Positions 1 to 10,400 of a stretch of 64,000 nucleotides of DNA are shown here, piece by piece. The notes under the pieces are model-generated. The model was not told the DNA's origin, did no database searches, and worked only from the letters and a program-made list of their open reading frames with translations. Position 1 is the stretch's first letter; each line of letters starts with the position of its first letter. Source of the DNA: Phoronis australis (lineage: Eukaryota > Phoronida > Phoronidae); assembly GCA_002633005.1 (NCBI GenBank), contig NMRA01000062.1, positions 1 to 64,000 of the forward strand, read 5' to 3'. Position numbers and translations under genes: made by a program.

Positions 1-13
1 AGGTGCAACTTGA

Positions 14-60
14 ACCCTAACCCTAATCCTAACCCTAAGTGCAACCCTAACCCTGAGCCT
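14..60. repeat. Degenerate telomere-like tract (CCCTAA)n
   Basis: Several CCCTAA units, some with one substitution, are followed by a GAGCCT-type hexamer run to about position 77 and more CCCTNN units to about 100. On the other strand this is TTAGGG, the usual animal telomere unit. Its short length and degeneracy suggest an interstitial or subtelomeric remnant, not a functional telomere end. Confidence 0.7.
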
Positions 61-100
61 GAGCCTGAGCCTGAGCCAGACCCTGGCCCTAACCTAGCCT

Positions 101-1860
101 TAAAACAACTTTAGTGTCACGTCTTGTAGTGCTTATATTGAAATGGATAAATAATACACCTGTCAAAAACCCTAAGCCGGAAAGAATTGTTACCTTAATT
201 ACCTCTGGTGAAGGGTTGTGATTCTGAAACAAAAATTCCACAAAAACGGGTCTATTTCAAAGGTTTTTTTTACAAATGGTTGTTTGTTGTGTCCACTCAC
301 TAAATGGGTATGTAGCCTTGTTAACTTTCATCGTAAAAATAGTCAAGTTACTCTGGCCGGTTTCCCATTCCGGCCTAAACAAATCTGTAGATCTGTTTCA
401 GAGTTGAAATTAGATTTTTTATATGTTCTACGTCTCCATTATTTACTGTTGTATAGCTGTTAAAGTGTGAGGTTATTTATTGATGTTGTATGTAAAGCCC
501 ATGCGAATGCAGTGAAAGTCGATTGTGTAGTCGACAGAAGGCCCATGCAGTTGCCAACGCATCTAATGAATAACGGTCAGCCTTTGAGAAACTGGGTGGC
601 CGGTTTGCACATGTCAATGAATTTCGAGTGGATGGTTCAAAATTAGTATGCAGTTTATGAAACTATAATCACTCATAGCTTGGGAATCCTTAAAACGGTA
701 AGGTTCTCACGACAAGGCCAAACTGAAGTCCGATCAGGTGTCGGACGATGAAACAGGTCAGACGTTAGAGGCCATTCGCACGTGAAATTTTAAGTGGATC
801 AAACATGCAACCTGCCTGCTGATCGGACAACGTGTGAACGCAGTATAAAATGCATTTCCGTAACACGATAGAAAAGGGTTCATCCAATATCGAGATCTTG
901 GACAGTGAGTGCCATCAATTTTGAAAAGGTCATGTCGAAGCTTCTTTGAAAGATGTTTCTCTTTCTAAGCTTTTTTATTAATAAAGTTGTAATTTCTACC
1001 CACTTATAAAATCCAAAGATGGAAGACCTAAAACGCTTTATTACTCTAATAATCTGGGTTCAACGTTCTCTTCACCTCGGTCGGACAATTACGTGTAGTT
1101 TGTACCATCACAACGAGTTTAGATTTCATTTTATGTTAACATAAAATGATAAAATTTTGGAAAAGTTGGAAATAACGCGAAATAGCAGTGATGCAATATA
1201 TTAGGAACTTAAACTGCAGTGCAATTATCGACGACTTGAATAGATTATTCTCCGCCCTCATGGCGTGGACAATAAGTAAACACGATAGTTAAATCCGGGT
1301 CGTTAATGAACATGCGAGATTGCATTATTCATGCCTCTAAATAGGTAAATAAAACAACAAGAATGGATCAACTGAAATTTTCGGATGTAATAACGTCCTT
1401 TGTCAACAGAAACAGAAATAAAGTAAAATCAAACACTATATGACAATTGACATTTAAGATATGATGTAATGGATATGATATATTTTTTACGCAAAAATGT
1501 ATCGGTTGATCTATTCTTGTTGTTTATTTACCTATTTATATTCTACATTTCGTGAAACAATACTATCCTTGGGAGGATCTGGATCGCCTTATTTAGTTTC
1601 AGATTTATTTTCTGCGTTATTTATCATGCCTCTAAAAACAGACGATTTTGGCACTTGTTTTATTGACTCAAAACCCCGAATGTTCTGCCTTGACTGGTCA
1701 GTTTTCACCTTGGCATGCGGTGTCTAGATAACTGTGTAACCTGTCTTGTGGTATCAGTCTATACGTGGCACAAGAGAAATGTCTCATTTAATTCTAAGTT
1801 AGAAAGCTCTCGACGCACTTTCAGCTTAAACACACTTAAAATGAACTTTGCAGCTGTACT
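101..1860. other. Intergenic stretch, no gene recognised
   Basis: Only short open frames occur here, none with recognisable protein features or a plausible splice structure. The sequence is AT-rich with no long repeat apart from the palindrome at 1126-1149. Confidence 0.6.
1126..1149. repeat. 24-bp perfect palindrome
   Basis: The two 12-base halves TCATTTTATGTT and AACATAAAATGA are exact reverse complements with no spacer. It is AT-rich and lies in non-coding DNA. No function can be assigned. Confidence 0.7.
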
Positions 1861-1864
1861 TTCA

Positions 1865-1870
1865 TTTATT
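1865..1870 (-). promoter_or_regulatory. Candidate poly(A) signal for the 2.1-5.0 kb gene
   Basis: AATAAA on the minus strand, about 240 bases past the stop codon at 2108. If used, the 70-bp palindrome at 1990-2059 would sit inside the 3' UTR. The hexamer is common in AT-rich DNA, so this is only positional support. Confidence 0.35.
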
Positions 1871-1989
1871 TTGCCTGTCCTCGTGCAATTTACATTCAAT
1901 ATGTGTGTACAGCAGAGACTTGATGGTGTGCGAAACATACACGGATGTGCAGCGTATTTTGTGATAAAAAGCGTTAAAGGTGTTTTAAC

Positions 1990-2059
1990 ACTGATGTATA
2001 AGCTCAACCTTGAGAACCTTTTTAAAAAAAGGTTCTCAAGGTTGAGCTTATACATCAGT
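1990..2059. repeat. 70-bp near-perfect palindrome (34-bp arms, 2-nt centre)
   Basis: The left arm 1990-2023 and right arm 2026-2059 are exact reverse complements, including an inner T5/A5, around a central AA. Pairing stops at 1989/2060. The stem is too perfect and the loop too short for a typical microRNA precursor. It could be a recent snap-back duplication, a tiny inverted-repeat element or an assembly artefact. It lies between the candidate poly(A) signal and the stop of the minus-strand gene. Confidence 0.9.
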
Positions 2060-2107
2060 CAGTAACCCTGGCATAGGTGTTCTCGTTTTCACAAGCACTA
2101 CAACATA

Positions 2108-2380
2108 TCAAATGCCGCCATCGTGAGACGAAACTTTGCGCCTGCAAAGATCAGTGGCACAGTCCTTGACCACGTGACGACTTCGCCTGAATCGTGATTT
2201 CAAACGCTTGAAAAGTCCTTCACGATTTGATTCATCCCTAAAATCACTGATACTGCTGTGGGTGTCCTCTGAAACAGGAGAAACGGCATCAAGAGGCACA
2301 TACACAAACATCTTGACATCTTCTGAACGAATGCCCTCAATGATGTGTGGATTGTTTCTGTTCTTGTTTGACTCGTCTCG
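2108..2380 (-). CDS. Alternate-frame C-terminal segment of the unknown repeat protein
   Basis: This minus-strand frame is open from just after a TGA at 2381-2383 to a TGA at 2108-2110. It reads a charged, Ser/Arg-rich tail (for example SEDTHSSISDF and KRLKSRFRRSRH), in keeping with the acidic/basic composition upstream. The main long frame in the same place turns Cys/Leu/Met-rich and stops at 2200. I infer that the genuine C-terminus may be in this frame, with a one-base difference between about 2330 and 2390. No splice pair explains the switch. A genuine hydrophobic ending in the main frame is the alternative. Confidence 0.45.
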   Translation of the reverse strand, partial: RDESNKNRNNPHIIEGIRSEDVKMFVYVPLDAVSPVSEDTHSSISDFRDESNREGLFKRLKSRFRRSRHVVKDCATDLCRRKVSSHDGGI

Positions 2381-4571
2381 TCATATTCAGTGTCCGTTGA
2401 ATTATCCCCAGCAGCACAACAAAAATCATTTTGAGGCAACGTTGCAAAAGGAGACGATCTGTCGTCCACTGGGAGAGCATTCTCAGCCTCCCCTGGTTCG
2501 TTCTTAGCTTGAAGATTTGTGACACTAATCTCATCTTTACTGATTAGGGATATTTCAATAATCTTTGGAAAATCCAACGTCGCAAACGAAATGTGATTGT
2601 GAGTCCAGGAGGTGACACTAAGAGGTTTAACGTCGGCCATTTGCATATCTTCACGGTTGTTCGGCATACCACTGCTCTGAAATTTTATTTTGTCCTCATC
2701 AGTTTCAGCTATAAATGTGTTCTCTAAAAGATTAGCAGTATGAGAAGAAATGGGATCTTGGGATAACTCGGCGTACCTGCACAGATTTGCATTTTCTGGG
2801 CTTATACCTTCGACGCTGGCTGATTTGCTGCACTGAGTCTCAGGTGCGAAGCGTAGTGTGTCCTGTATAAAAGTTTCCCCAATCGCAGAGAAAACTATAG
2901 GCTCAGTCGAATCATTGAAATTGAACAGTGCGATGTTTTCTAAGTGGCCACTTCCAACGGATTTACTCACGGATTTCAGGACTTTTTGATTACTATCAGC
3001 ATTGTCAACGAACTCAGCAATACCAAACGAATGGATGACTTCCTGTCGACCATCTTCAACGTTGCCTGGCTCGATTCTACGTTCCAGTTTATCGACTTCT
3101 CTCCCTTCAGTATCAATCATACATGCACAGCTACAGCGGATGGTTTCTGAAGCAACTATTTCAATAGAAGCAAAATTTACACCGTAAGGCAACCCATGGA
3201 TATCAAGTGGTTTGTCGTCTTTCCCAGAAATATACTCAATATTCCGTTTTTCGATACACCTTTCTTCCTTGGGTGTAATAATAGGGATTTGACTTGCCAG
3301 TAACTCATCTGTCTTTTCATGGACATTCTTCTTCACCAATTCACATTTGCATATGGAAATGTGGTCAACTTCTTCCGAAACTGTTGACTCGGTCGACGTG
3401 GTGGCGTCTTCAAAGTAGTGACCTTCAACGCTCTTTATTTTGGATTTCAGGACTTTTTCCATACCATCAGCCGCATCAGCGAGCTCAGCGATATCTGACG
3501 GTTGGATGACTTCCTGGCTAACATCATCAACGTCGACTGGTTTGTTTCTGTCATCCAAGTCCACTACTTCTCTCGCTCTGTCATCACGGTCACCAATAGC
3601 CTCTTTGTCTGCATCTGGTAGACCTGTCTTCTCATGCATATTGTTCTTGACCTTCTCATCGGAAATGGGGTACACTTCCTCCGAAGCTGTAGACGCAGTC
3701 GACATAGTGGCGTCTTCTGAGTGGTGACCTTCAATAACGATCTTGTTTTCGGATTTAAGAACTTTCTTTTTACGATCAGCCTCGTCATCGAACTCGTCAA
3801 GCAACGAAGTCCTGGAATTGGATGCGGCGCCTTTTAGATGGTCATTTTGAACGGGTTTTCCTACGGATTTCAGGACTTTTTCATTACAATCATTGCCATT
3901 AGCGAACCCAGCGATACCTGCCGGTTGAATATCTCCTTGCAGAACATCGTCAACGTCGCGTAGATTGTTACTACCATTCAACTTCAGGACATTTCTCTCT
4001 CGATCATCAGGGTCACAGGTAGGCTTGTTCTCTACATTTGTTAGATCCTTCGTGTAATGGACTTTTGTCCTCCCCATCACATTTTTCTTTGTGGAAATGG
4101 GATACACTTCCTCCGAAACTGTAGATTCAGTCGACTCGGTGAAATCTGACAGTGTGGCGTCTTCCAGAGGGTAATTTTGAACGGGTTTTCTTTCAGATTT
4201 CAAGACTTTTTCCATACTGTTAGCATCATCAGCGAACCCAGTGGTACCTGGCTGTTGAATGACTTCCTGTTGAACGTCTACGACTTCCCCTGGTTTCTTT
4301 CTACCGTTCAATTGTACCACTTCTCTCCCTTCAGCGTCAGGGTCATCAATTGGATCTTTCTGTACATTTGCCTGGACATTCTGTTTTACCTTCTCGTCGT
4401 TCTCCGTGGAAATGAGGGATATTTCCTTCGAAGTGTTTCTTTCACTTTTAGCACCTTTTTTGTGGATGCTTGTCGAGTTTCCAGTTTTGAACTCGACTTC
4501 ACACTCGGTGACATGCCCATCGAATTCCATTGATTTGCGGAGAGTGTTTGCCTTTTTGCGGCGCGATGCTA
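2200..4571 (-). CDS. Unrecognised acidic protein with four ~110-160 residue repeats (main exon)
   Basis: A frame of about 790 codons runs without a stop on the minus strand, far longer than chance allows. It has no ATG at its 5' end. The frame begins between a TAG about 35 bases upstream of 4602 and a good acceptor (pyrimidine-rich, then GATAG) just before 4571, so it is probably a non-first exon. The protein is rich in D, E, K, S and T. Counting from position 4602, it has diverged repeats beginning near residues 91, 200, 342 and 499. Each carries a REVV/DL-type segment, a QEVIQ-GIA-FAD block, the motif EKVLKS (VLKS at 133, 243, 281, 384 and 541) and, in most, STVSEEVYPIS. No catalytic motif or known domain is visible, and I do not recognise the family. 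Composition suggests an intrinsically disordered protein. Confidence 0.6.
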
Positions 4572-4970
4572 TCACAAGAAGCAACACAAATCTGTTACAC
4601 ACCTGACATAAGATTCCATTAATTTTCTATCAACTTCTGCTTTCTGAACAATTTTGGACGCGCCAGACCACTCGTCCTTCAGGGCCGTGGTTCCAGAATT
4701 GTCTTTGTTGCCAACGCGCGGGAATTTCCTCGTGACAGAGTAAACATTCGCTGCCGTTCTCAACACAATTTGCGAAATAATCTTTATAAACCATGATGTC
4801 GTAACTTCTATGAAGTCCCGAATGACTCTGTAAGCCATTCCCGGGTTCATTTTACAAAATTTGTGAAGTGAATACGTCACGAATAGTTTGACGTCACCAA
4901 TCGAAGAAGTCAAATCCCAACTACCGGAAATTTCCGAAAATGTGGACTCGCCCCAATCAAGTGCGCTCAT
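4572..4970 (-). CDS. Possible upstream exon of the same gene, starting at ATG 4970
   Basis: A 132-codon frame starts with ATG (MSALDWGEST) and includes a moderately hydrophobic stretch (FIKIISQIVL). It ends just past the start of the main frame but in a different phase. The AG|GTGTGT near 4607 would need a 34-base intron and gives the wrong frame when joined to the GATAG acceptor at 4571. A weaker donor, TTG|GTGACG at 4898/4897, joined to that acceptor would keep the frame (intron about 326 bases), making only 4898-4970 coding. Exon status and splice site are unresolved. A sequence error could also explain the phase break. Confidence 0.4.
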   Translation of the reverse strand: MSALDWGESTFSEISGSWDLTSSIGDVKLFVTYSLHKFCKMNPGMAYRVIRDFIEVTTSWFIKIISQIVLRTAANVYSVTRKFPRVGNKDNSGTTALKDEWSGASKIVQKAEVDRKLMESYVRCVTDLCCFL

Positions 4971-6990
4971 CGGTGTATTTTCGGAAAATTTTCAAAAAGT
5001 ACAACTATGTGCGTATTTTCGGTGACTTTTAGCATGCCTTAAAAATCTGAAAGACTCCTTCTACAATCCAGGTTTTGAAGTAAAGCTTTATTTGGCGAGG
5101 GGGTTGCGATTTCCCGCAAATGACTATCATTTGACGAAATATTTGTTGATTTTGTTTGTGACTGAATTTGCCAAACGTGAAATAAGTATGGACGAATAAA
5201 ATTGTTACCAGTGAGATACAATTACATGCATTACAAAGGACGTGTTTCCGTTCTTTAAAAAAAACCCTGTTTGTTTAACAAAACTACATAAAATACACCA
5301 GAGTCGGTATAATCAGTTTCATTTGACGTTTTCCCATGGGTCTGTTTTGGTACACCGTCTGACCATTTTGTTGCGATAGGGTCGGTTTCATATTGCGATC
5401 CTTTTGAACACACACGAGTTGATTGAAAGGGTGGTAATGTCTGGTGTGAAGTGCACGTATATTTTAGAGTGCAAACCACATGAATGGCAAATGTGCATCC
5501 TTGGTATCATTTTAGACAGTGTGACGTATCCTTCGGTGTTGTGGAACTATAAATACACTGTACGTGCATTTGCGTACAGTCAAATACAGCTAGGTAGCTG
5601 CATCTTTAATAGGAGTTTCGCTCTCGTTTTAGTAAGTAAAACAGCTCGGGCGTCTACTCGAAAAAGGAGGATTCTAAACGGAGTCTTAGTTTTCCCGACT
5701 TTGACATATTCTGCTCAAAATTGTTTTTAAATTTTACTTTTAAAATTAATAAATGCAGTTCGTCAACACCTTGTTCGTTTTTACAAGTGATAAATGCTCC
5801 ACAAAACTGAATTTGACAGAAAGTTGACTCCCAGTGGGATTTAAGAGGTAATTTTCCGACTAAACGCCTCAAAGATGGCAGTTGTTTTCCAACTGAGAAC
5901 GAGGATTTTCCGACGGGTCAAGTAACTACGATAGCCTCTAGTGGCTGTTTACATCGACGGCTGTATCTCCTAAACCCCTTGCAAGATCTACTGTACATTC
6001 AGCAAGTGTACTCACATTACCTTGACATCAGACGGACCGATTAAACTATCGCTGCGCTTCCTAATGGCAATTTAGTTTCTTTTTACATTAACTTCCGTAT
6101 TTTGACCTTTCTCCATGCATTTCCATGAAATTTGGCAAATAAGTTTTCTGTTGGGGAAACATCCTCCCATTTTTGGATGGATTCAACATATTCTGTGCCA
6201 CCTATTGACCATTTCTAAGAAACTAATCATCACCTCTCGAATACCATTTGGGGTGCAGTCATAGACGCTTGTAATGTATTAAAACCACTTTTAATCGTTG
6301 TTCTTCTAAGTCGAATACCCAGAAAACGACTTAAAGCACTCTTAAAATTCTGGGCTAACACAAAAACCCCTTTTGTGCACAGAAATAATCATTAATTGCA
6401 GACGTGTACTTGTTAACAGAAAACTTGCAAACGAGACTTGTGTGAAATATTTTTGTGTAGTGAAGTAAACATTTTTGCATGAATAAATTCAAAATAATGA
6501 TAAAGAAGACGAAAAAGAGGAAACTGGAAATCAAATAAGAGGAAATTGAAACCAAAAGAGAAATATTCCAAGCCCTGAATTCCACACGGTAGCTACCAAT
6601 GTTTTTGTCATTTTCTTTTAAAGCCTTTTAGCACAGAGCTGTAAAATATGAACACTAACTCTTCACAAAAATTAGGAAGTCTTCATTTTTGACAGCCAAC
6701 TTTTTCATGCCAAGAGCCCATGCCAGAAAATCTCAGGTAAGCTTCATTAAGTAATGACTCAGAGGTGAAATTGTGGGCTGAAATTGCAACTTCTATCTAA
6801 ATTATGGTGTTCTTTGTAAACAATTAAATTTTTTTAAAAATGATCACAGGACCACGAAAATGTCGGGAGTCAATCACTGACATGTTGATCTCAACATAAA
6901 GAGAATGTGAAACAAAAAAGCACAAACACTTGCCTGGATCATGTAAGAATGCTCTTTAACAAATCAACTGCTTAAAACTGAGCTTTGCTT
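4971..6990. other. Intergenic stretch, nothing recognised
   Basis: This lies between the 5' end of the unknown gene and the 3' end of PA2G4. It holds only short frames without protein character and no clear repeat. If the ATG at 4970 is right, a promoter would be expected near 5000, but no distinctive element is visible. Confidence 0.5.
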
Positions 6991-6997
6991 GAAAAGT

Positions 6998-7003
6998 TTT
7001 ATT
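6998..7003 (-). promoter_or_regulatory. Candidate PA2G4 poly(A) signal
   Basis: AATAAA on the minus strand, about 365 bases past the PA2G4 stop codon at 7368-7370. The distance is reasonable for a 3' UTR. No cleavage-site evidence is available. Confidence 0.5.
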
Positions 7004-7367
7004 GTCTCAAGTAGAACTTACAGACTATAGTTCGACACACAAGGCAACTGTGAACTAGTTCACAGACACCAAAAAACTAGAGAGTGTGAGATGAAGACCG
7101 GACTACAATCCAAGGTAGTACAGTTGATGGGCGTGAGCACCCACACGTTTTAAGACGGACACAGACAATGAAGATTCAACAGTAGGCATGAAGTTCACTT
7201 GAGATCCTAGACAATGTGAAGATGACGAGCACTGAAATTCAATTCCAACAACAGCTATAAAAACGACTGTCTCTCCATCAAGTCCACGCTGGTTTCCCTC
7301 AGGTTGCAGACGTCTCCCACGTGACCAGCTCAACACAAACTGAGTGACACGTGGCCACTCCCTCCAC

Positions 7368-7487
7368 TCACGTTTCCTTGGCGGCGGCCTCCGCCACAGC
7401 CTTGGCAGATTCAGCAGACACGGCCTTCTGAGTCTTCTTCTTCTTCTTTTTCTGTGCCTTGGGATTGGTCGACGTGGCCAGCAGTTG
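7368..7487 (-). CDS. PA2G4: PA2G4 exon 11 (stop codon)
   Basis: The acceptor is TTTCCATAG. It encodes [19 protein letters not shown] and an Ala/Glu/Lys-rich tail to TGA at 7370-7368. The Lys6 tract is the basic C-terminal motif of EBP1. The QLL completes LKQLL across the splice junction. Confidence 0.95.
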   Translation of the reverse strand, partial: QLLATSTNPKAQKKKKKKTQKAVSAESAKAVAEAAAKET

Positions 7488-10400
7488 CTATGGAAACAGC
7501 AGAACATTAGTAACAGTTCAACATCAAGAGTCTGTAGGTCCAGACATTACAAGGTTGTGAACAAGGGTTGGCAGGGCATCCCTCCTCCCTCGAGTGTGTG
7601 CACGCACACAATGTGAACATGTCTTAGGAAACAAGTCGCTGACCATGGTTTGGAGACCACAATGTTGATATTGAATCTGGGGAGTAACTTCTTGAGACAA
7701 GAGTGACATTGATGACAATCGATTCTTCCAGTACACAGCTCCAAACCTACCCGTTAAATCCGACTAAAACTCTCCGGCAATATTGGATGATAATCAGGAG
7801 TGTACCTCATGCTTTGGCCCCTAATTTCAGCGTGATATTTGTGTTTATCTTGTCGAACATATTTTCCTACGATAGAATAACACGGTTTGAGAAAAAAGTA
7901 AGTGAATGAATCACAAACTGACTGATCTACACTGTGCAGGTTGTTCAGTTTGAGAAACATGGCTTTATTGGAAACATTTAAGGGACTGTTGAGGGCGCAT
8001 TAACAATGGATCCCAGTCATATGAAGATGAGTGAATGCAGAGTTTCAAATGGTTTTGATAAATTTCTGTATCAGTGTCATCCACAGATACAGTCTTTCTA
8101 AAACTGCATTTCCTTTATGCATTAGTAGGAAATAGATAATGTAATTATTTTTTGAAAGCAATGCGCATTTGCAAATTACAAGTCAAATTTCTTTACGTAC
8201 GCACACGTCTGGTCACATTCTCTCATCCTAAGACATAGCTGTCAACCAATAGGTCACATAACCTGTTACTTCTAGCTAAACGTCTGTATTTTTTAAATGA
8301 AAACTTGTACGATTTCCAAAAATAATGAAAAGTTAAATTTTCAATCAAAAGACGGTGTGATACACCCAAAACAACAGCCATTGCAAAATCCGTCAACACA
8401 CTTTCAAAAATCAACAAATAACTTCAGAACTATAACTCAAAACCATGTGGTGTAAATCAGCAAATCATATTTTCCCTCAAGGGACGAGGTGAGCACACGT
8501 CATCAGTGGCTGGTGCTACTAGATTTACAGGTGACAATAACCTTGGTGACTTGGTTCAAGATAAATAACTTAATTAAACTCTTCATTCTGCACGAACGAT
8601 GAACTGTCACAGGTCTTTACTCGTCATTTTCCGTGAAGCTGGAATTTTGAGTCGGTGCGACGAGCGAGTTGTGTTTTGTCCCACCTTTAGCACCACACTG
8701 CATGTACGTTCCCACAACTTACCTTTAGACTTTCCTCCTTGATTGAATGCTCCGACTCAAACAGCTCAAGATCAAATGGCCCTTCTGTAATCCTGTGTGG
8801 TCCGTTGGGCAGTAACAGGACTGTGAACTTGAACTGAGCTACAAATTCTCCTGCAACACACAGTGAAACCAGAGTTAATGTCCAACATACTCATGGCACG
8901 CACTAAAATGGATTTTTATAATGCTATTATAATTTTGATGAGCGAGCTGTGTTGAACTAATAATGAACCACAAATCGTTTGTAATTTGTACTGGATGCAA
9001 AAACACTCAAACTGATATCGAAGATGAGAGAGGTGTACTTTAGATTTACGCAAGATTTTGTTACCATCGACATTCTGTTATGCATTATTCAAGACAACTG
9101 ACTGACCTTCCTTCTCGTGTAGAACTACGAAGGGATCAAGCAGACCGTGGTTTACCATCTCGATTGTGCCGAGCCTGGCACGGTTTTCGTCCTTCCACTC
9201 CCTGCAACATGGAAAACGCTAGAACTTCAACACAGGTCACGTGCATGAACAGAACAAAAAAACAATAAGTTAGGGCAGACATACACAAGTCCACACCAAT
9301 GAACAGAGACAAGATAATGGTACATCTATGACTGTACAAAAAGTATCAAAATCCAAATGACTTTAATCAATATTACAAGTCAGCACTGGGCATATAAGAA
9401 AACGAGAGTCAATTGAAATGTGGACAATGTAAACTTATTTTGGTTCGGTGTATCAAAACGAAGTGCGAGTGTGTGTGCAGTATCAGGAGGCAGCTGCAAT
9501 CCAATCCACTTAAATGTCAGTGCAAGACAGAGTGGGTAACATTACTAGGCGACTGCAATCAGCCACCTGGACAGTAGTCATACAGTGGGGTAGCATTACT
9601 AGGCGAATGTGTTTAGCCCCCTGAACTGTAGTCGCACACTGGATAACATTACTTGGTGACTGTATTCAGCCNNCCCCCCCCCCAGACTGTGCAGTCACAC
9701 AGTGAGGTAACAATACTAGGTGACCGTGTTTAGCCCCCTGAACTGTAGTCACACAGTGGGTAACATTACTAAATAACTGTGCCCAGCCCCCTGGACCGTA
9801 CAGTCACACAGTGTTAGACTGTAAGGCTTGATTAGGCTGGACATAATGATATAGCTACCAGTACACTTCACAGGCCACTCACAGTACAAAATGGTGTGAA
9901 AATCAAGATAGCATAGTCTTTTTAACCTGTTGGCAATGAGTCACGGTGAAACTTAGAGGTCGTTGTAGACTGGAAGCCACACGCCTCCAATGAGAACTCA
10001 GCTCACAGGTCATGTCCATTGCACAATGAATGGAGTTGAACGCATAGCTCACCAAGAGCACACAACCAGCCAGTCGTGTATCATTACATGACACGTTGCC
10101 ACGGTTTTACAACATCAGAGATCTCAAGACCACATTACTTGTCACTGTGTGGCCCTATGAACTAAATGACTGAAACACCCTCTATTGCTGAGACCACAAT
10201 ACATTGAATATGGTAAACTTATGACAAAAATGCAGCGCAATGTTCAGGCAAGCCAATATTACTAACCACGTCATTTGGAGAACAATCTCATTAAAGCGTT
10301 TTATTCTTATGACCAAGTACTTTGCGAGGACAATTTCCATCCAAACAGAAGACAAAAAGTGAGATGTGACTAATAGGTACAGTACACACGGAATAGAAAG

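Noticed and set aside
1990-2059. Bacterial-type intrinsic terminator
   Set aside because: Hairpin plus T/A run resembles one, but the DNA is plainly eukaryotic and the T/A run is part of the stem.
4572-4607. 34-base intron joining the two frames of the unknown gene
   Set aside because: Too short for an animal intron, and the join gives a frame that stops soon after.
7103-7507. Arg-rich frame overlapping PA2G4 exon 11
   Set aside because: It is an out-of-frame shadow of the Lys/Ala-rich last exon and 3' UTR.
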